DNA from: Eximiradius sp. | GTDB lineage: Bacteria > Bacteroidota > Ignavibacteria > Kapaibacteriales > UBA2268 | Direction of reading: 5' to 3' | Length of the DNA: 40,185 bases | Assembly: GCA_937127445.1 (NCBI GenBank) | Contig: CAKZLY010000026.1 | Coordinates: forward strand, 1 to 40,185 | Part shown: positions 27,301 to 34,839 of the stretch, piece after piece | Numbering within the stretch: the first letter of the stretch is position 1 | Layout of the letters: each line of letters starts with the position of its first letter | Made by a program: the position numbers and the translations under genes | The notes under the pieces: generated by a model | Databases searched by the model: none | Seen by the model: the letters and a program-made list of their open reading frames with translations, nothing else | Told to the model about the DNA's origin: nothing

Positions 27301-28308
27301 AAAAACCCTATAGGCGTATTCAACGTCACATTCATAATTTTTATCGATAAATTCGATTACATCGCTTCCTTGAATGTTTGCCACTACAACAGAATGGCCT
27401 AAATACTGTCCTTCATTATATACATAGGCGTCTTGCGGCAGAATAGCATTAGCATCATCTTTTTTCAAGTGTCTTAAAATTAAATATCCTTGAAATTTAT
27501 CCTCCGGAAAGACATCATTCGCATTATTCCATCTCAATTTAACCCCTTCACTTACAAGTGAGATTGTAAGTTGTGGATTATTCCACTCGGGTTGCCTAAG
27601 CGAACGCCAATAATAATGATTTTTTGGAGTAATAGATGGATTTGGAGGTAAATTAGCATAGCCTGGGGTTTCACCATAGGCAACATTTGTTGTAGAATCA
27701 CTGCCAGAAGTTTGATGATATGGACCACCACCATATCCCCAAAAACGGACTGCCGATGCAGCATTATCATTTTGATGAACAACCTTTGGATATGGTAACA
27801 CTGCAATTGCTGTCAATATCATATTGGTTGCAGATTGGGCAAGAGCGTGGTGATGGTTGTTATTGTTGTCAAGTAAATGAATGCACTCAGTAGTTTGATT
27901 GAAGTTTAAAGCAGAAGCAGTCCAATCAGTAGCGTTTTCTAATACTCGTTCAAAATAATTTTCATTTTCAGCGGAAAGACGAATGAAGCCATCTTCAGCA
28001 TCAAGGTCATTTGCAATGCCACTTGTATTTCTTGTATATATCAAAATGCAAGTTCCTTTTCTTAAATTTCTCCAGAGAGGAACATTTTTGAATCGGACAC
28101 CACCCATCCATAATCCATCACCTGAATTATCTCGTAAGTAATAATTGACAATGCTCACATTGTCTTCTATTACTAATAATTCAATCCATTCACCCTGTGT
28201 ATTGCCTGAAACATTTTTATATTCACTCACAAGAAATTTCGTTTGTGAAAATGCATTTGAAGATAAAATAAACAAAAACAACAAGTAGATGTAGAGATTT
28301 TTTTTCAT
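24361..28308 (-). CDS. Large multi-Ig T9SS cargo with lamin-tail-like and cohesin-like domains
   Basis: 1315 residues. A signal peptide (KKNLYIYLLFLFILSSNAFS) is followed by a lamin-tail-like domain (FLVSEYKNVSGNTQGEWIEL, about 24-120). An FnIII-like domain lies near 245-370, PKD/Ig-like domains with paired cysteines at about 375-550, and several ASH/choice-of-anchor repeats at about 555-1075 (LNFVVSKDEDFVEQTITL, LDFGIVQPGSEEVLTF). A cohesin-like domain is suggested near 1080-1220 by VFVEAGKKVKIPIRLYS, LRFNLLYNPKIL and NDGEICVVEFLG. The last 80 or so residues are a T9SS sorting-type Ig domain (FDLMGNQLMNI, ATGIYLFTFIE). No enzyme signature is visible, so a structural or adhesive surface role is likely. 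It has a good Bacteroidota-type promoter and is coupled to the glycosyltransferase. Confidence 0.9.
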   Translation of the reverse strand: MKKNLYIYLLFLFILSSNAFSQTKFLVSEYKNVSGNTQGEWIELLVIEDNVSIVNYYLRDNSGDGLWMGGVRFKNVPLWRNLRKGTCILIYTRNTSGIANDLDAEDGFIRLSAENENYFERVLENATDWTASALNFNQTTECIHLLDNNNNHHHALAQSATNMILTAIAVLPYPKVVHQNDNAASAVRFWGYGGGPYHQTSGSDSTTNVAYGETPGYANLPPNPSITPKNHYYWRSLRQPEWNNPQLTISLVSEGVKLRWNNANDVFPEDKFQGYLILRHLKKDDANAILPQDAYVYNEGQYLGHSVVVANIQGSDVIEFIDKNYECDVEYAYRVFAYRYSNTGDNTDNKSETGRGRSYNETNYARAEIKTPAAGTASISLSGSSKNIFCVGDTVILRANVSTGNFTYQWLNNNVVFSNQKTDSIPFVVPSGISRIALKIINEINCSTTSNEIVIEGVDVPKPYLAQIKGKKEERIFKDDTIYYCIGDTLKLVGNAGIISSETQIVWYKDGLSWIVGQKNVSITTSGVYYFEATNKNECGRLSPTVTVIFKEYNFDVNPKSLNFVVSKDEDFVEQTITLTNLGNSALEINQDMLIIPVPYTIIEPNSFPISVAPNSSIQIKMRFAPPDYKLYKGRLIFSTPCNTRFVSIQGYKDAGKSFLSAGDGDVYLGKFLYCDLPLEIDTTLSITAIGNENIITSNVSFSNAIDFNLTPNIPSLIKPFESFSVNVKLIANQIGFYKTTLYIPYKAEITGTNYDTLKINIVAEIYEPIINFNSNINLKIDNCSRDTVFTLNIKNTSPDRISLKQFSSNNLQILDLPIEIEPFGNADISIYLKLNENVENINENISYEPCSMALPINIIAEYSGIIPELSVNSVDFGTLYFCQTPIENEINLQILNYKSPVEIKQIEYQNNLFSLDIQENQFLQEINSIKVRLLTNQIGQHSSIISLIIGDCNDTIRILVNANVIDLSYAFSTKTLDFGIVQPGSEEVLTFSFKNNSDDDIVISGVGFLDSRFLIVTPASSPISLRSGETVLFEIKYIPEDFEENLETFASILITSPCKISEIITLKGNSPKKKLTINATLELPQAKVFVEAGKKVKIPIRLYSTDTNKLAQGEINSLRFNLLYNPKILYPETISPSGSIVNNYNKLTINEIGSGIAKIEITPNNANLINDGEICVVEFLGLLGNSFNTYLTFDSVEILSPNDFIISKLNGEVEIISNCLPESRIIEYSEKPEIKLISENYNTIEIEITKVTDNNFELVIFDLMGNQLMNISEKNNKAGKYRYTIDKNQFATGIYLFTFIEDGVFVSKIINLCR

Positions 28309-28337
28309 AATAAATTTTAATTATTAATAAACATTAT

Positions 28338-28353
28338 TATATTTGCAAATATA
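28338..28353. promoter_or_regulatory. 16-bp palindrome holding a TAnnTTTG box on both strands
   Basis: TATATTTGCAAATATA is perfectly self-complementary and lies between the divergent cargo gene (-) and cheB (+). Each half is a consensus -7 box facing outward. The minus box has a well-placed -33 partner; the plus one has only TTTT. Confidence 0.4.
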
Positions 28354-28376
28354 GAAAAAAAAATGTTATCACTAAA
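28346..28376 (-). promoter_or_regulatory. Promoter candidate of the 1315-residue cargo gene
   Basis: On the minus strand TTTA (28376-28373), exactly 19 bases and TATATTTG (28353-28346) match the Bacteroidota pattern with one mismatch, about 37 bases before the start codon. Confidence 0.5.
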
Positions 28377-28452
28377 TGAAAATGCATATAAAATAAAATT
28401 GATTACTATTGCGTTTCTTGGAATATTGATTTTAACAAATTTTTGATAAATT

Positions 28453-29490
28453 ATGATAGAACTTAAACAAATTTTAGTAGTAGAGGACGAGCTTACAAAT
28501 TCAATTTTGCTCAAAAGGATACTTTCGAAAGCAGGATATTCGGTTGTTGTTGCAAATAATGGATTGGAAGCAATAAAGCATCTTGAAAGAGAAAAATTCG
28601 ATGCAGTATTGACAGATTGGATGATGCCTCAGGTGGATGGGATTGAACTAATTCGTAGAATGCGAGCAAACGTCAAACCGCTTCCTTTTATTATGATGAT
28701 TACAGCTCTTGTAAGCGAAGGTGCCCGCGCATACGCTCTTGAATCAGGTGCTGATGATTTCATTGCAAAACCAATAGAAGTAGAAGAACTTTTGGTAAGA
28801 TTAAAGGATGGACTTGCAAGACATCAACAAACTGCCGAAGACATTCAAATAGTGCCTGTGACCAGAGAGGTTGATGTATATCCTCCATTTGTAGCGGTTG
28901 CAATTGCAACAAGCACCGGTGGGCCACCGGCTCTTATAGAATTATTTAAAAAAATGCCTGAAAAAGTAAACGCTCCATTTTTCATTGTTCAGCACGGTCC
29001 ATCGTGGATGTTAGAAACTTTCTCGCAACGCTTGCAACGCGAGACAGCTTTCAATGTTACAATAGCATACGATGGAATTATTCCGGAACCTGATACCATT
29101 TATATTGCTCCTGGCGATAAACATATGCGAATCGACCCTAAAACATACAAGATTATCGTTGATGATGGACCAAAAGAAAATTTCGTTCGTCCGGCAGCCG
29201 ACCCACTATTCAGAAGCGTAGCAGAAGCATTTGGGAAATATAGTATTGCTCTGATTTTAACAGGATTAGGCAAGGATGGGGCACAAGGTGCGGCACATAT
29301 CGCGTCTGTCAAAGGCAACGTGATAGTTCAAGATCCCGCTACTGCTACTGCACCATCTATGCCTACTGCTGTTGTTCAGTCTGGCATCAATTGTAAGGTA
29401 CTACCTATTAGTGCTATTGGTAAAGAAATCTCTGAATTGATTTTTCCACTCAATGCAGCACTAAAAATGGCACTAAAAAACCAGAATTAA
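28453..29490 (+). CDS. cheB: Chemotaxis response regulator protein-glutamate methylesterase CheB
   Basis: 345 residues, the usual CheB size. The receiver domain (1-120) has the acidic pair Glu11/Asp12, phosphoacceptor Asp55 (LTDWMMPQVDG) and Lys106 (AKPIEV). The methylesterase domain (about 145-340) has the triad Ser154 (ATSTGGPPA), His181 (VQHGP) and Asp275 (TGLGKDGAQG). CheB demethylates or deamidates chemoreceptors in adaptation. No other chemotaxis gene lies in the window, so its partners are elsewhere, though the flagellar hook genes 26 kb away fit a motile cell. The next gene begins four bases after its stop, which suggests cotranscription with an apparently unrelated oxidase. Confidence 0.93.
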   Translation: MIELKQILVVEDELTNSILLKRILSKAGYSVVVANNGLEAIKHLEREKFDAVLTDWMMPQVDGIELIRRMRANVKPLPFIMMITALVSEGARAYALESGADDFIAKPIEVEELLVRLKDGLARHQQTAEDIQIVPVTREVDVYPPFVAVAIATSTGGPPALIELFKKMPEKVNAPFFIVQHGPSWMLETFSQRLQRETAFNVTIAYDGIIPEPDTIYIAPGDKHMRIDPKTYKIIVDDGPKENFVRPAADPLFRSVAEAFGKYSIALILTGLGKDGAQGAAHIASVKGNVIVQDPATATAPSMPTAVVQSGINCKVLPISAIGKEISELIFPLNAALKMALKNQN

Positions 29491-29494
29491 TACG

Positions 29495-30601
29495 ATGTTT
29501 GCAGAAATAGTCATTATTGGAGCTGGAGTTGTTGGTTTAGCGATTGCTAAGGAATTCTCCAGCAATTTTTTTTGTGTAGTACTTGAAAAGCACTCGTCTT
29601 TTGGATGCGAAACAAGTTCAAGAAATAGCGAAGTTATTCACGCTGGATTATATTATCCGAAAAATTCTTTGAAAACAGAGCTTTGCATAAAAGGCAACAG
29701 ATTATTATATGAATTTGCTGAAAAATATAAAATTCCTTATAGAAGAATTGGAAAATTAGTTGTAGCGGTTAAAAAAGAACAAGAAGAAAAACTTAATTCA
29801 ATATACGAAAATGCTATAAAAAATGGGGTAAACGGAATTGAGTTCGTTAGTAATAAATACTTACAAACATTTTCATCTAGTATAAATTCCCAAAGTGCTT
29901 TTATTTCGAAAAATACAGGAATCATTGATACACACAGTTATATGCGATGTTTGGAAGCATTAGCGAGTGAAAACGGAGCTATATTTTCCTATAATTCTAA
30001 AGTAATTGACATTGAAAAGACAAATAACGAATTTGATATATTAATTAAAACTGTCGAAGGAGAAATCTTCTCATTAAAATCACCTATAATAATTAATTCA
30101 GCTGGACTTCATTCTGATGAAATAGCAAATATGGTTGGTATTAGTGATGAAAACTTAAAACTTAACTATTGCAAAGGACACTATTTCAAAATTAATTCAA
30201 ATAAATTTAACATAAAGCATTTGGTATATCCTGTAACTGATAGTTCTTATGGTCTTGGAATACATCTCACAGTAGATTTAAATGGAGATCTGAAATTAGG
30301 TCCTGACACCTTATTTTTGAGCAATAGACAAATCAATTACAACGTTCCAACTCAACTGGCAGAAAAATTTTATAATGCCGGTCAAACTTATATTAAAGGC
30401 TTAACAATCGATATGCTATCACCTGATTATGCTGGGATACGCCCCAAGCTACAAAAACCTGACGAGCAATTTAGAGATTTCTATATAAAAAATGAAACTG
30501 AAAGAAATTTAGACGGCTTTATTAATCTTATAGGGATTGAATCACCAGGACTTACCGCTTCGCTTGCAATTGCTAAACACGTTAAAGAACTAGTCACTTA
30601 G
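29495..30601 (+). CDS. lhgO: FAD-dependent L-2-hydroxyglutarate oxidase/dehydrogenase-like protein
   Basis: 368 residues, close to the LhgO/L2HGDH length of about 400. An N-terminal Rossmann FAD motif, IVIIGAGVVGLAIAKEF (GxGxxG at 9-14) with Glu31 ending the second strand, is followed by the family signature SSRNSEVIHAGLYYPKNSLK (41-60). Other typical segments are GKLVVAV, NSAGLHSDEIA, KGHYFKI, DYAGIRPKL and the closing IGIESPGLTASLAIA. The enzyme would oxidise L-2-hydroxyglutarate to 2-oxoglutarate; related DAAO-superfamily enzymes such as glycerol-3-phosphate dehydrogenase are less likely. No signal peptide. It overlaps the convergent neighbour by eight bases at the stop codons. Confidence 0.88.
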   Translation: MFAEIVIIGAGVVGLAIAKEFSSNFFCVVLEKHSSFGCETSSRNSEVIHAGLYYPKNSLKTELCIKGNRLLYEFAEKYKIPYRRIGKLVVAVKKEQEEKLNSIYENAIKNGVNGIEFVSNKYLQTFSSSINSQSAFISKNTGIIDTHSYMRCLEALASENGAIFSYNSKVIDIEKTNNEFDILIKTVEGEIFSLKSPIIINSAGLHSDEIANMVGISDENLKLNYCKGHYFKINSNKFNIKHLVYPVTDSSYGLGIHLTVDLNGDLKLGPDTLFLSNRQINYNVPTQLAEKFYNAGQTYIKGLTIDMLSPDYAGIRPKLQKPDEQFRDFYIKNETERNLDGFINLIGIESPGLTASLAIAKHVKELVT

Positions 30602-31313
30602 ACCAGTTCAGTCTGAAATTATATGTTTGACCGCTATTTGTTGTAATTTTGCCGATATAAATACCGGTATTCAAATCTTTTACCGAAAGAGTAACGCTGT
30701 TGGTTCCTTTAGATAATCCATTTTTGTTTGTTGAGAAAATTTGTTTGCCAAGCATATTGAAAAGCTGAACATTAATATCACAATCTTCGGGTAGGTCGAA
30801 AAGCAAGGTAATCGTTGAATTTGCTGAGTTTGTATTTACAATGACTTCTTTGCTTGTTCCAGGCTCATTTTTTATTCGCTCTTGTGTTTTTTTGCAATCA
30901 GATTGTTCAATTGAATTCGAAGCCATAACTCTTGTATTGTTAGGCTTGACTTTGATATTTTGAGTAAAAAGAGTAGTTGTAGTATCTTTGGCATAACCAA
31001 ACTTTTTAAATTCACGTTTCTGAACAAATAATTTATACTCTCCCGAAGGTATTTGATTTACCTGTATTGTCAAATCAATATAGCAATTACACCTTGCTTT
31101 TTGATTTGAAATATCGAAAAATGTAACATAAATATTATTTTCATCAATATCGATATCGGAAGAATACCTGGCAGCACAATTGGTAAATAAATCATTCACA
31201 AAGATTAATATTCTGCTAGCTTTTTGTTCAATATGAATTTTTTCACGAGGTTGGCTAAATAATGATGTGATACAAATAAAGAAAACAAATAATATTTTGA
31301 AAGTAACCTTCAT
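30594..31313 (-). CDS. Small secreted protein with T9SS sorting domain
   Basis: 239 residues. Signal peptide (KVTFKILFVFFICITSLFSQ), then a beta-rich domain of about 120 residues with several cysteines (TNCAARYSS, ARCNCYID) that I do not recognise, then a T9SS sorting domain from about 160 to the end (TITLLFDLPEDCDINVQLFN, LNTGIYIGKITTN, final FRLNWSK). It is therefore likely a surface or extracellular protein. It lies 31 bases downstream of the membrane phosphatase gene on the same strand, so the two may be made together and could be functionally paired. Its stop codon overlaps the end of the convergent oxidase gene. Confidence 0.85.
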   Translation of the reverse strand: MKVTFKILFVFFICITSLFSQPREKIHIEQKASRILIFVNDLFTNCAARYSSDIDIDENNIYVTFFDISNQKARCNCYIDLTIQVNQIPSGEYKLFVQKREFKKFGYAKDTTTTLFTQNIKVKPNNTRVMASNSIEQSDCKKTQERIKNEPGTSKEVIVNTNSANSTITLLFDLPEDCDINVQLFNMLGKQIFSTNKNGLSKGTNSVTLSVKDLNTGIYIGKITTNSGQTYNFRLNWSK

Positions 31314-31344
31314 ATAATATAATTTAAATAATTTGAATTAGTTT

Positions 31345-34116
31345 TCACATTAATTTTATGATAATTAAAGATAAATCATCTTCAAAATAATCTTTACCAG
31401 AAAACCTATAAATTTCATTTAGAATATGTTTTAGCAGGTCTTCTGGACTTAAGTATCTGAAATGTGAAACTAATGCTTTTAGCCTTTCGATGCCGAATTC
31501 GTCGTCGTTGTTGCGAGCTTCGATTGCTCCATCAGTAGCCAATAGCAAAATATCGCCAGGACTGAAATCATATGTTTCTTCAATAATATTTGCAGAGAAA
31601 AATTCATTCGAACTTGCACCTAATATTATTCCTTTTGTTTTGATTTCAAGCACCCTCTTTTCTTTGTTTGAAAATACTATAAGCGGAAGGTGCCCAGCAC
31701 GAGCAACTAATAGTTTACTTTGAGAGTAATGAATTTTCGCAACCAGCACAGAAATAAATGCATTTTTTTCTATGTAGTGATAAAGTAATTTATTTGCTTT
31801 TATCAATAATTCTTTGGGTTGTAGTTCGAATTCCGATAAAGTGCGAATAATTCCTTGAACTTTTGACATATATAGAGCAGCAGAAGCACCTTTTCCACTG
31901 ACATCACCAATTATTGCAGTGAAACCATTGTCAGATACATTAATAAAATCGTAAAAATCTCCACCTACTTCATAAGCGGGAATAGTTATCGCTGCAACTT
32001 TGATATTATCAGTTCCAGGTAATTTTTGTGGTAGAGAAGACAACTGGATTTTACGAGCAAGTTCAAGTTCGTGCCGCATACGTTCACGAGAAGCCAAATC
32101 CTCATATAGCTTTATGTTATCAATAACAACAACTGATTGATTTAAAAAAGACATAATAATGTAAAAATCTTCGCTATCGATTGGTGCTTCGGACAATTTT
32201 TCGCCAATTAGAGCAAAGCCGTATATTTTGTCTTTGTGTTTCACAGGAACAATTGCAGAATAGCCTTCTTTCTGAAAGACATGTCGCCAATTTTCTGGCA
32301 AATACTCTATTCTTAAAATATTATCAGTTCCACCAATTAATTTTGTAATTTCATTTGCGTTATCATAAACATAATTTAAAATGTCACTGGATATTTCTGA
32401 ATTGCAATTTGATTGAAGTTTGTCTAAAAGAATAATACATACTTTGTTAAGAAGTAGATAATTCTTCAACTTCTGAGATATTGTCTGAATGAAATCATCA
32501 ATTGTTATATTTTTTTCAATGATATTATTAAGGTCAAGTGTAAGTTTTTTATAGTCAAAAATAGTGCGATAAAATTTTCGATTTATTAGTTCTAAAGTAT
32601 TGTTGTAAAATTTAAGAAGTAGAAAAATAAATGTAATAGAAAGAATTATGCTTAGAGTAGTATTATAAAATTGTCTATTTTCTTCATTCAATGGTTTTTC
32701 CAACACTTCAATTGAAGTGCCAGTAAAATGCAAGTTAGGATAATTCAAATCAATATGAGCAACAAACCAAATAAAAGCGAATAATAGAGCAAAAAGAGCA
32801 ATCCTTAGTAAGAAAACTGAGATAATGTATTGATTGTTCTTTCTTATTCTTAAATCTAAATTTAACAAACGATATTTTCCAATAGTATAAATATATGAAA
32901 ACGGCAAAAGCAAGAGTAATAGATTAATATAAGTTAGATAATATAATTGGAAATACGCCAGAATTGGTATAATAAAAACTACTGTAATATTTATTAGAAT
33001 AGCGTAATAAATAGGTCTGCCAATTGATTGCATTTGTTTGGTAAGTTTGGACTTCTTAATCTTGAACAACAGAATAATTAAAATTACTATATAAGAAATA
33101 CCTATTCCGTAAGTAGAGATAGCCCATAGAAAATACAATTTATTGATAAATAGCGGTATCAAAACACATAGAAAAAAGACAGAGCCTAAAATATAAAGAG
33201 AACATATAATTTTTCTATTTTTCTCGGCTAACGACTTTAATTCAACGGGGAAATAAAAAAGACTATGAACAAGAAAAGCCAAACCGAATATAGCTGAAAG
33301 GTTCGCCAAAGCAAGAATAATAACGTGGATTAAATTGATTTTATAAACAAGAGAAAAAACAGGATTTAATTTTCCTGTAATTGCAAATCCAACCATTAGG
33401 AATGCAAAACCTAATAATCTCCCTATAAAGAAATCAATTCGAAAATACCCAATAAAAAAACCGAATGCAATAAATAATAAACCTGTCAAGAAATAGATTA
33501 TGTGTGAGAAAGAAATACCGAATTTTGCAAGTTCGATATTTAATTTGTATGTTTGACCTTCGCGAAGTATTTCGTATTCTATTTCAGGCACTCTGGAACT
33601 TCTCAAAATATAGTCTGCTTCAGCAACAGTAGAAAAATCACTTCCATTGATTTTGGTGATAATGTCGCCTGGTTTTAGCCCTGCTCTATCAGAAGCACCA
33701 CCAGGCGAAACACTTGTAACAAAAGCAGCAGATGAAAGCTTTACGAAGAAAATATTGTTAAGACTGTCCTTGCTAACAAAAACATTTTTAATGCTTTGCT
33801 CCTTAAAACAAAAAACTGTTAATTTTATTGAAGTTTGAGAAGGTTTATCAAAAAGATATTTGTTTATTTTTCCAATTGAATCAATGAGTTTATCTTCTAT
33901 TTTTAATAATAAATCGCCAACATTTATCTGGTCGATTCTGTTAGTGCTTTGAATATTTTTGATGATATAATACTTTGATATAGGTTCTGTAAATATATTT
34001 TCATCTGTAGGCAGAGAAATAGTGTAGAAAAAATTGTAGAAAGTAACAATGACAAAGAAAGTTGCAGTGATAATAAATGCAATTTTATAGTACAATGAAT
34101 TGCTACTCCTCTCCAA
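31345..34116 (-). CDS. Membrane PDZ / multi-TM / GAF / SpoIIE (PP2C) phosphatase
   Basis: 923 residues. TM helix at about 12-31; an outside region with one degenerate PDZ-like unit (about 45-115) and a clear PDZ domain (125-200: FVTSVSPGGASDRAGLKPGD, ITKING); then about seven TM helices at 204-455 and one more near 485-503. A GAF-like region (about 530-670) and a linker helix follow. The SpoIIE/RsbU phosphatase domain (690-923) has Asp720 (GGDFYDF), GDVSGKG (737-743), ATDG (Asp862) and DD 913-914 as metal ligands. Such phosphatases usually dephosphorylate anti-sigma antagonists; the target is not in the window. The start is uncertain: TTG at 34116 (AAGGG seven bases upstream) or TTG at 34095, preceded by a stronger GGAGAGGAG. 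No in-frame ATG exists nearby. Confidence 0.88.
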   Translation of the reverse strand: MERSSNSLYYKIAFIITATFFVIVTFYNFFYTISLPTDENIFTEPISKYYIIKNIQSTNRIDQINVGDLLLKIEDKLIDSIGKINKYLFDKPSQTSIKLTVFCFKEQSIKNVFVSKDSLNNIFFVKLSSAAFVTSVSPGGASDRAGLKPGDIITKINGSDFSTVAEADYILRSSRVPEIEYEILREGQTYKLNIELAKFGISFSHIIYFLTGLLFIAFGFFIGYFRIDFFIGRLLGFAFLMVGFAITGKLNPVFSLVYKINLIHVIILALANLSAIFGLAFLVHSLFYFPVELKSLAEKNRKIICSLYILGSVFFLCVLIPLFINKLYFLWAISTYGIGISYIVILIILLFKIKKSKLTKQMQSIGRPIYYAILINITVVFIIPILAYFQLYYLTYINLLLLLLPFSYIYTIGKYRLLNLDLRIRKNNQYIISVFLLRIALFALLFAFIWFVAHIDLNYPNLHFTGTSIEVLEKPLNEENRQFYNTTLSIILSITFIFLLLKFYNNTLELINRKFYRTIFDYKKLTLDLNNIIEKNITIDDFIQTISQKLKNYLLLNKVCIILLDKLQSNCNSEISSDILNYVYDNANEITKLIGGTDNILRIEYLPENWRHVFQKEGYSAIVPVKHKDKIYGFALIGEKLSEAPIDSEDFYIIMSFLNQSVVVIDNIKLYEDLASRERMRHELELARKIQLSSLPQKLPGTDNIKVAAITIPAYEVGGDFYDFINVSDNGFTAIIGDVSGKGASAALYMSKVQGIIRTLSEFELQPKELLIKANKLLYHYIEKNAFISVLVAKIHYSQSKLLVARAGHLPLIVFSNKEKRVLEIKTKGIILGASSNEFFSANIIEETYDFSPGDILLLATDGAIEARNNDDEFGIERLKALVSHFRYLSPEDLLKHILNEIYRFSGKDYFEDDLSLIIIKLM

Positions 34117-34304
34117 AGAAATACCCTTATATGCAAAAAAACTGAATTATATACCGAAAATTACGAAAAAATATATTAATTGTTTCAAAAGAGTTATGCA
34201 AAATTAATGTTTAAACACGAATTATTAATTCTACAAATATAATGAAATATATTTCGTGTAACGTATAAATAGATATTTTATGTTTTATAAATATATTTGC
34301 TAAT

Positions 34305-34760
34305 ATGTATTTACACTCGTTTATTAGAAAACAAACGTTGAACACTAATATCAATGAATGCTGGAATTTTTTTTCAAATCCTAAAAACATCTCTTTAATA
34401 ACTCCACCCAAAATGAATTTCGTGATATTGACAGAATTGTCCGAAGAAATATATCCTGGGCTGCTTATTCAATATAAAGTAAGTCCTTTGTTATCTATAC
34501 CGATGAACTGGGTAACCGAAATCACCCAAGTTAACAAACCATTCTTTTTCATAGACGAGCAAAGATTTGGGCCATATAAGTTTTGGCATCACCAGCACCT
34601 TTTCGAAGAGGTACAAGGTAAAGTTGAAATGACAGATATTGTTCATTATAGAATACCATTTGGCTTAATAGGAAATGCTTTTGGAAATTGGCTAATTAAA
34701 AGACAGTTAAATAAAATATTTGATTATAGAGCAAAAAAAATGTGTGATATTTTCAAATAA
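34305..34760 (+). CDS. SRPBCC-superfamily ligand-binding protein
   Basis: 151 residues, no signal peptide. It has the layout of the START/SRPBCC helix-grip fold: an opening strand with NTNINECWNFFSNPKNIS (domain entry helix), ITPPKMNFVIL, a central beta sheet with NWVTEITQVNKPFFF, FGPYKFWHHQHLFEEV, TDIVHYRIPFGLIG, and a long C-terminal helix (LNKIFDYRAKKMCDIF). This resembles the polyketide-cyclase-like proteins of about 150 residues often annotated as SRPBCC. The ligand and role are unknown. A TATATTTG box at 34292-34299 ends only five bases before the ATG; if it is used, the mRNA would be nearly leaderless. Confidence 0.82.
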   Translation: MYLHSFIRKQTLNTNINECWNFFSNPKNISLITPPKMNFVILTELSEEIYPGLLIQYKVSPLLSIPMNWVTEITQVNKPFFFIDEQRFGPYKFWHHQHLFEEVQGKVEMTDIVHYRIPFGLIGNAFGNWLIKRQLNKIFDYRAKKMCDIFK

Positions 34761-34839
34761 TTGATGAATTTTCAAAAGATTGGCTTGATTTATGCATATA
34801 AATTTATTATTGTAAAAATTAATGTATTAGGATGCATAA

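Noticed and set aside
34215-34259. Inverted repeat ACACGAA / TTCGTGT with a 31-base spacer
   Set aside because: Only seven bases per arm in an AT-rich gap and too widely spaced for a typical operator; probably chance.
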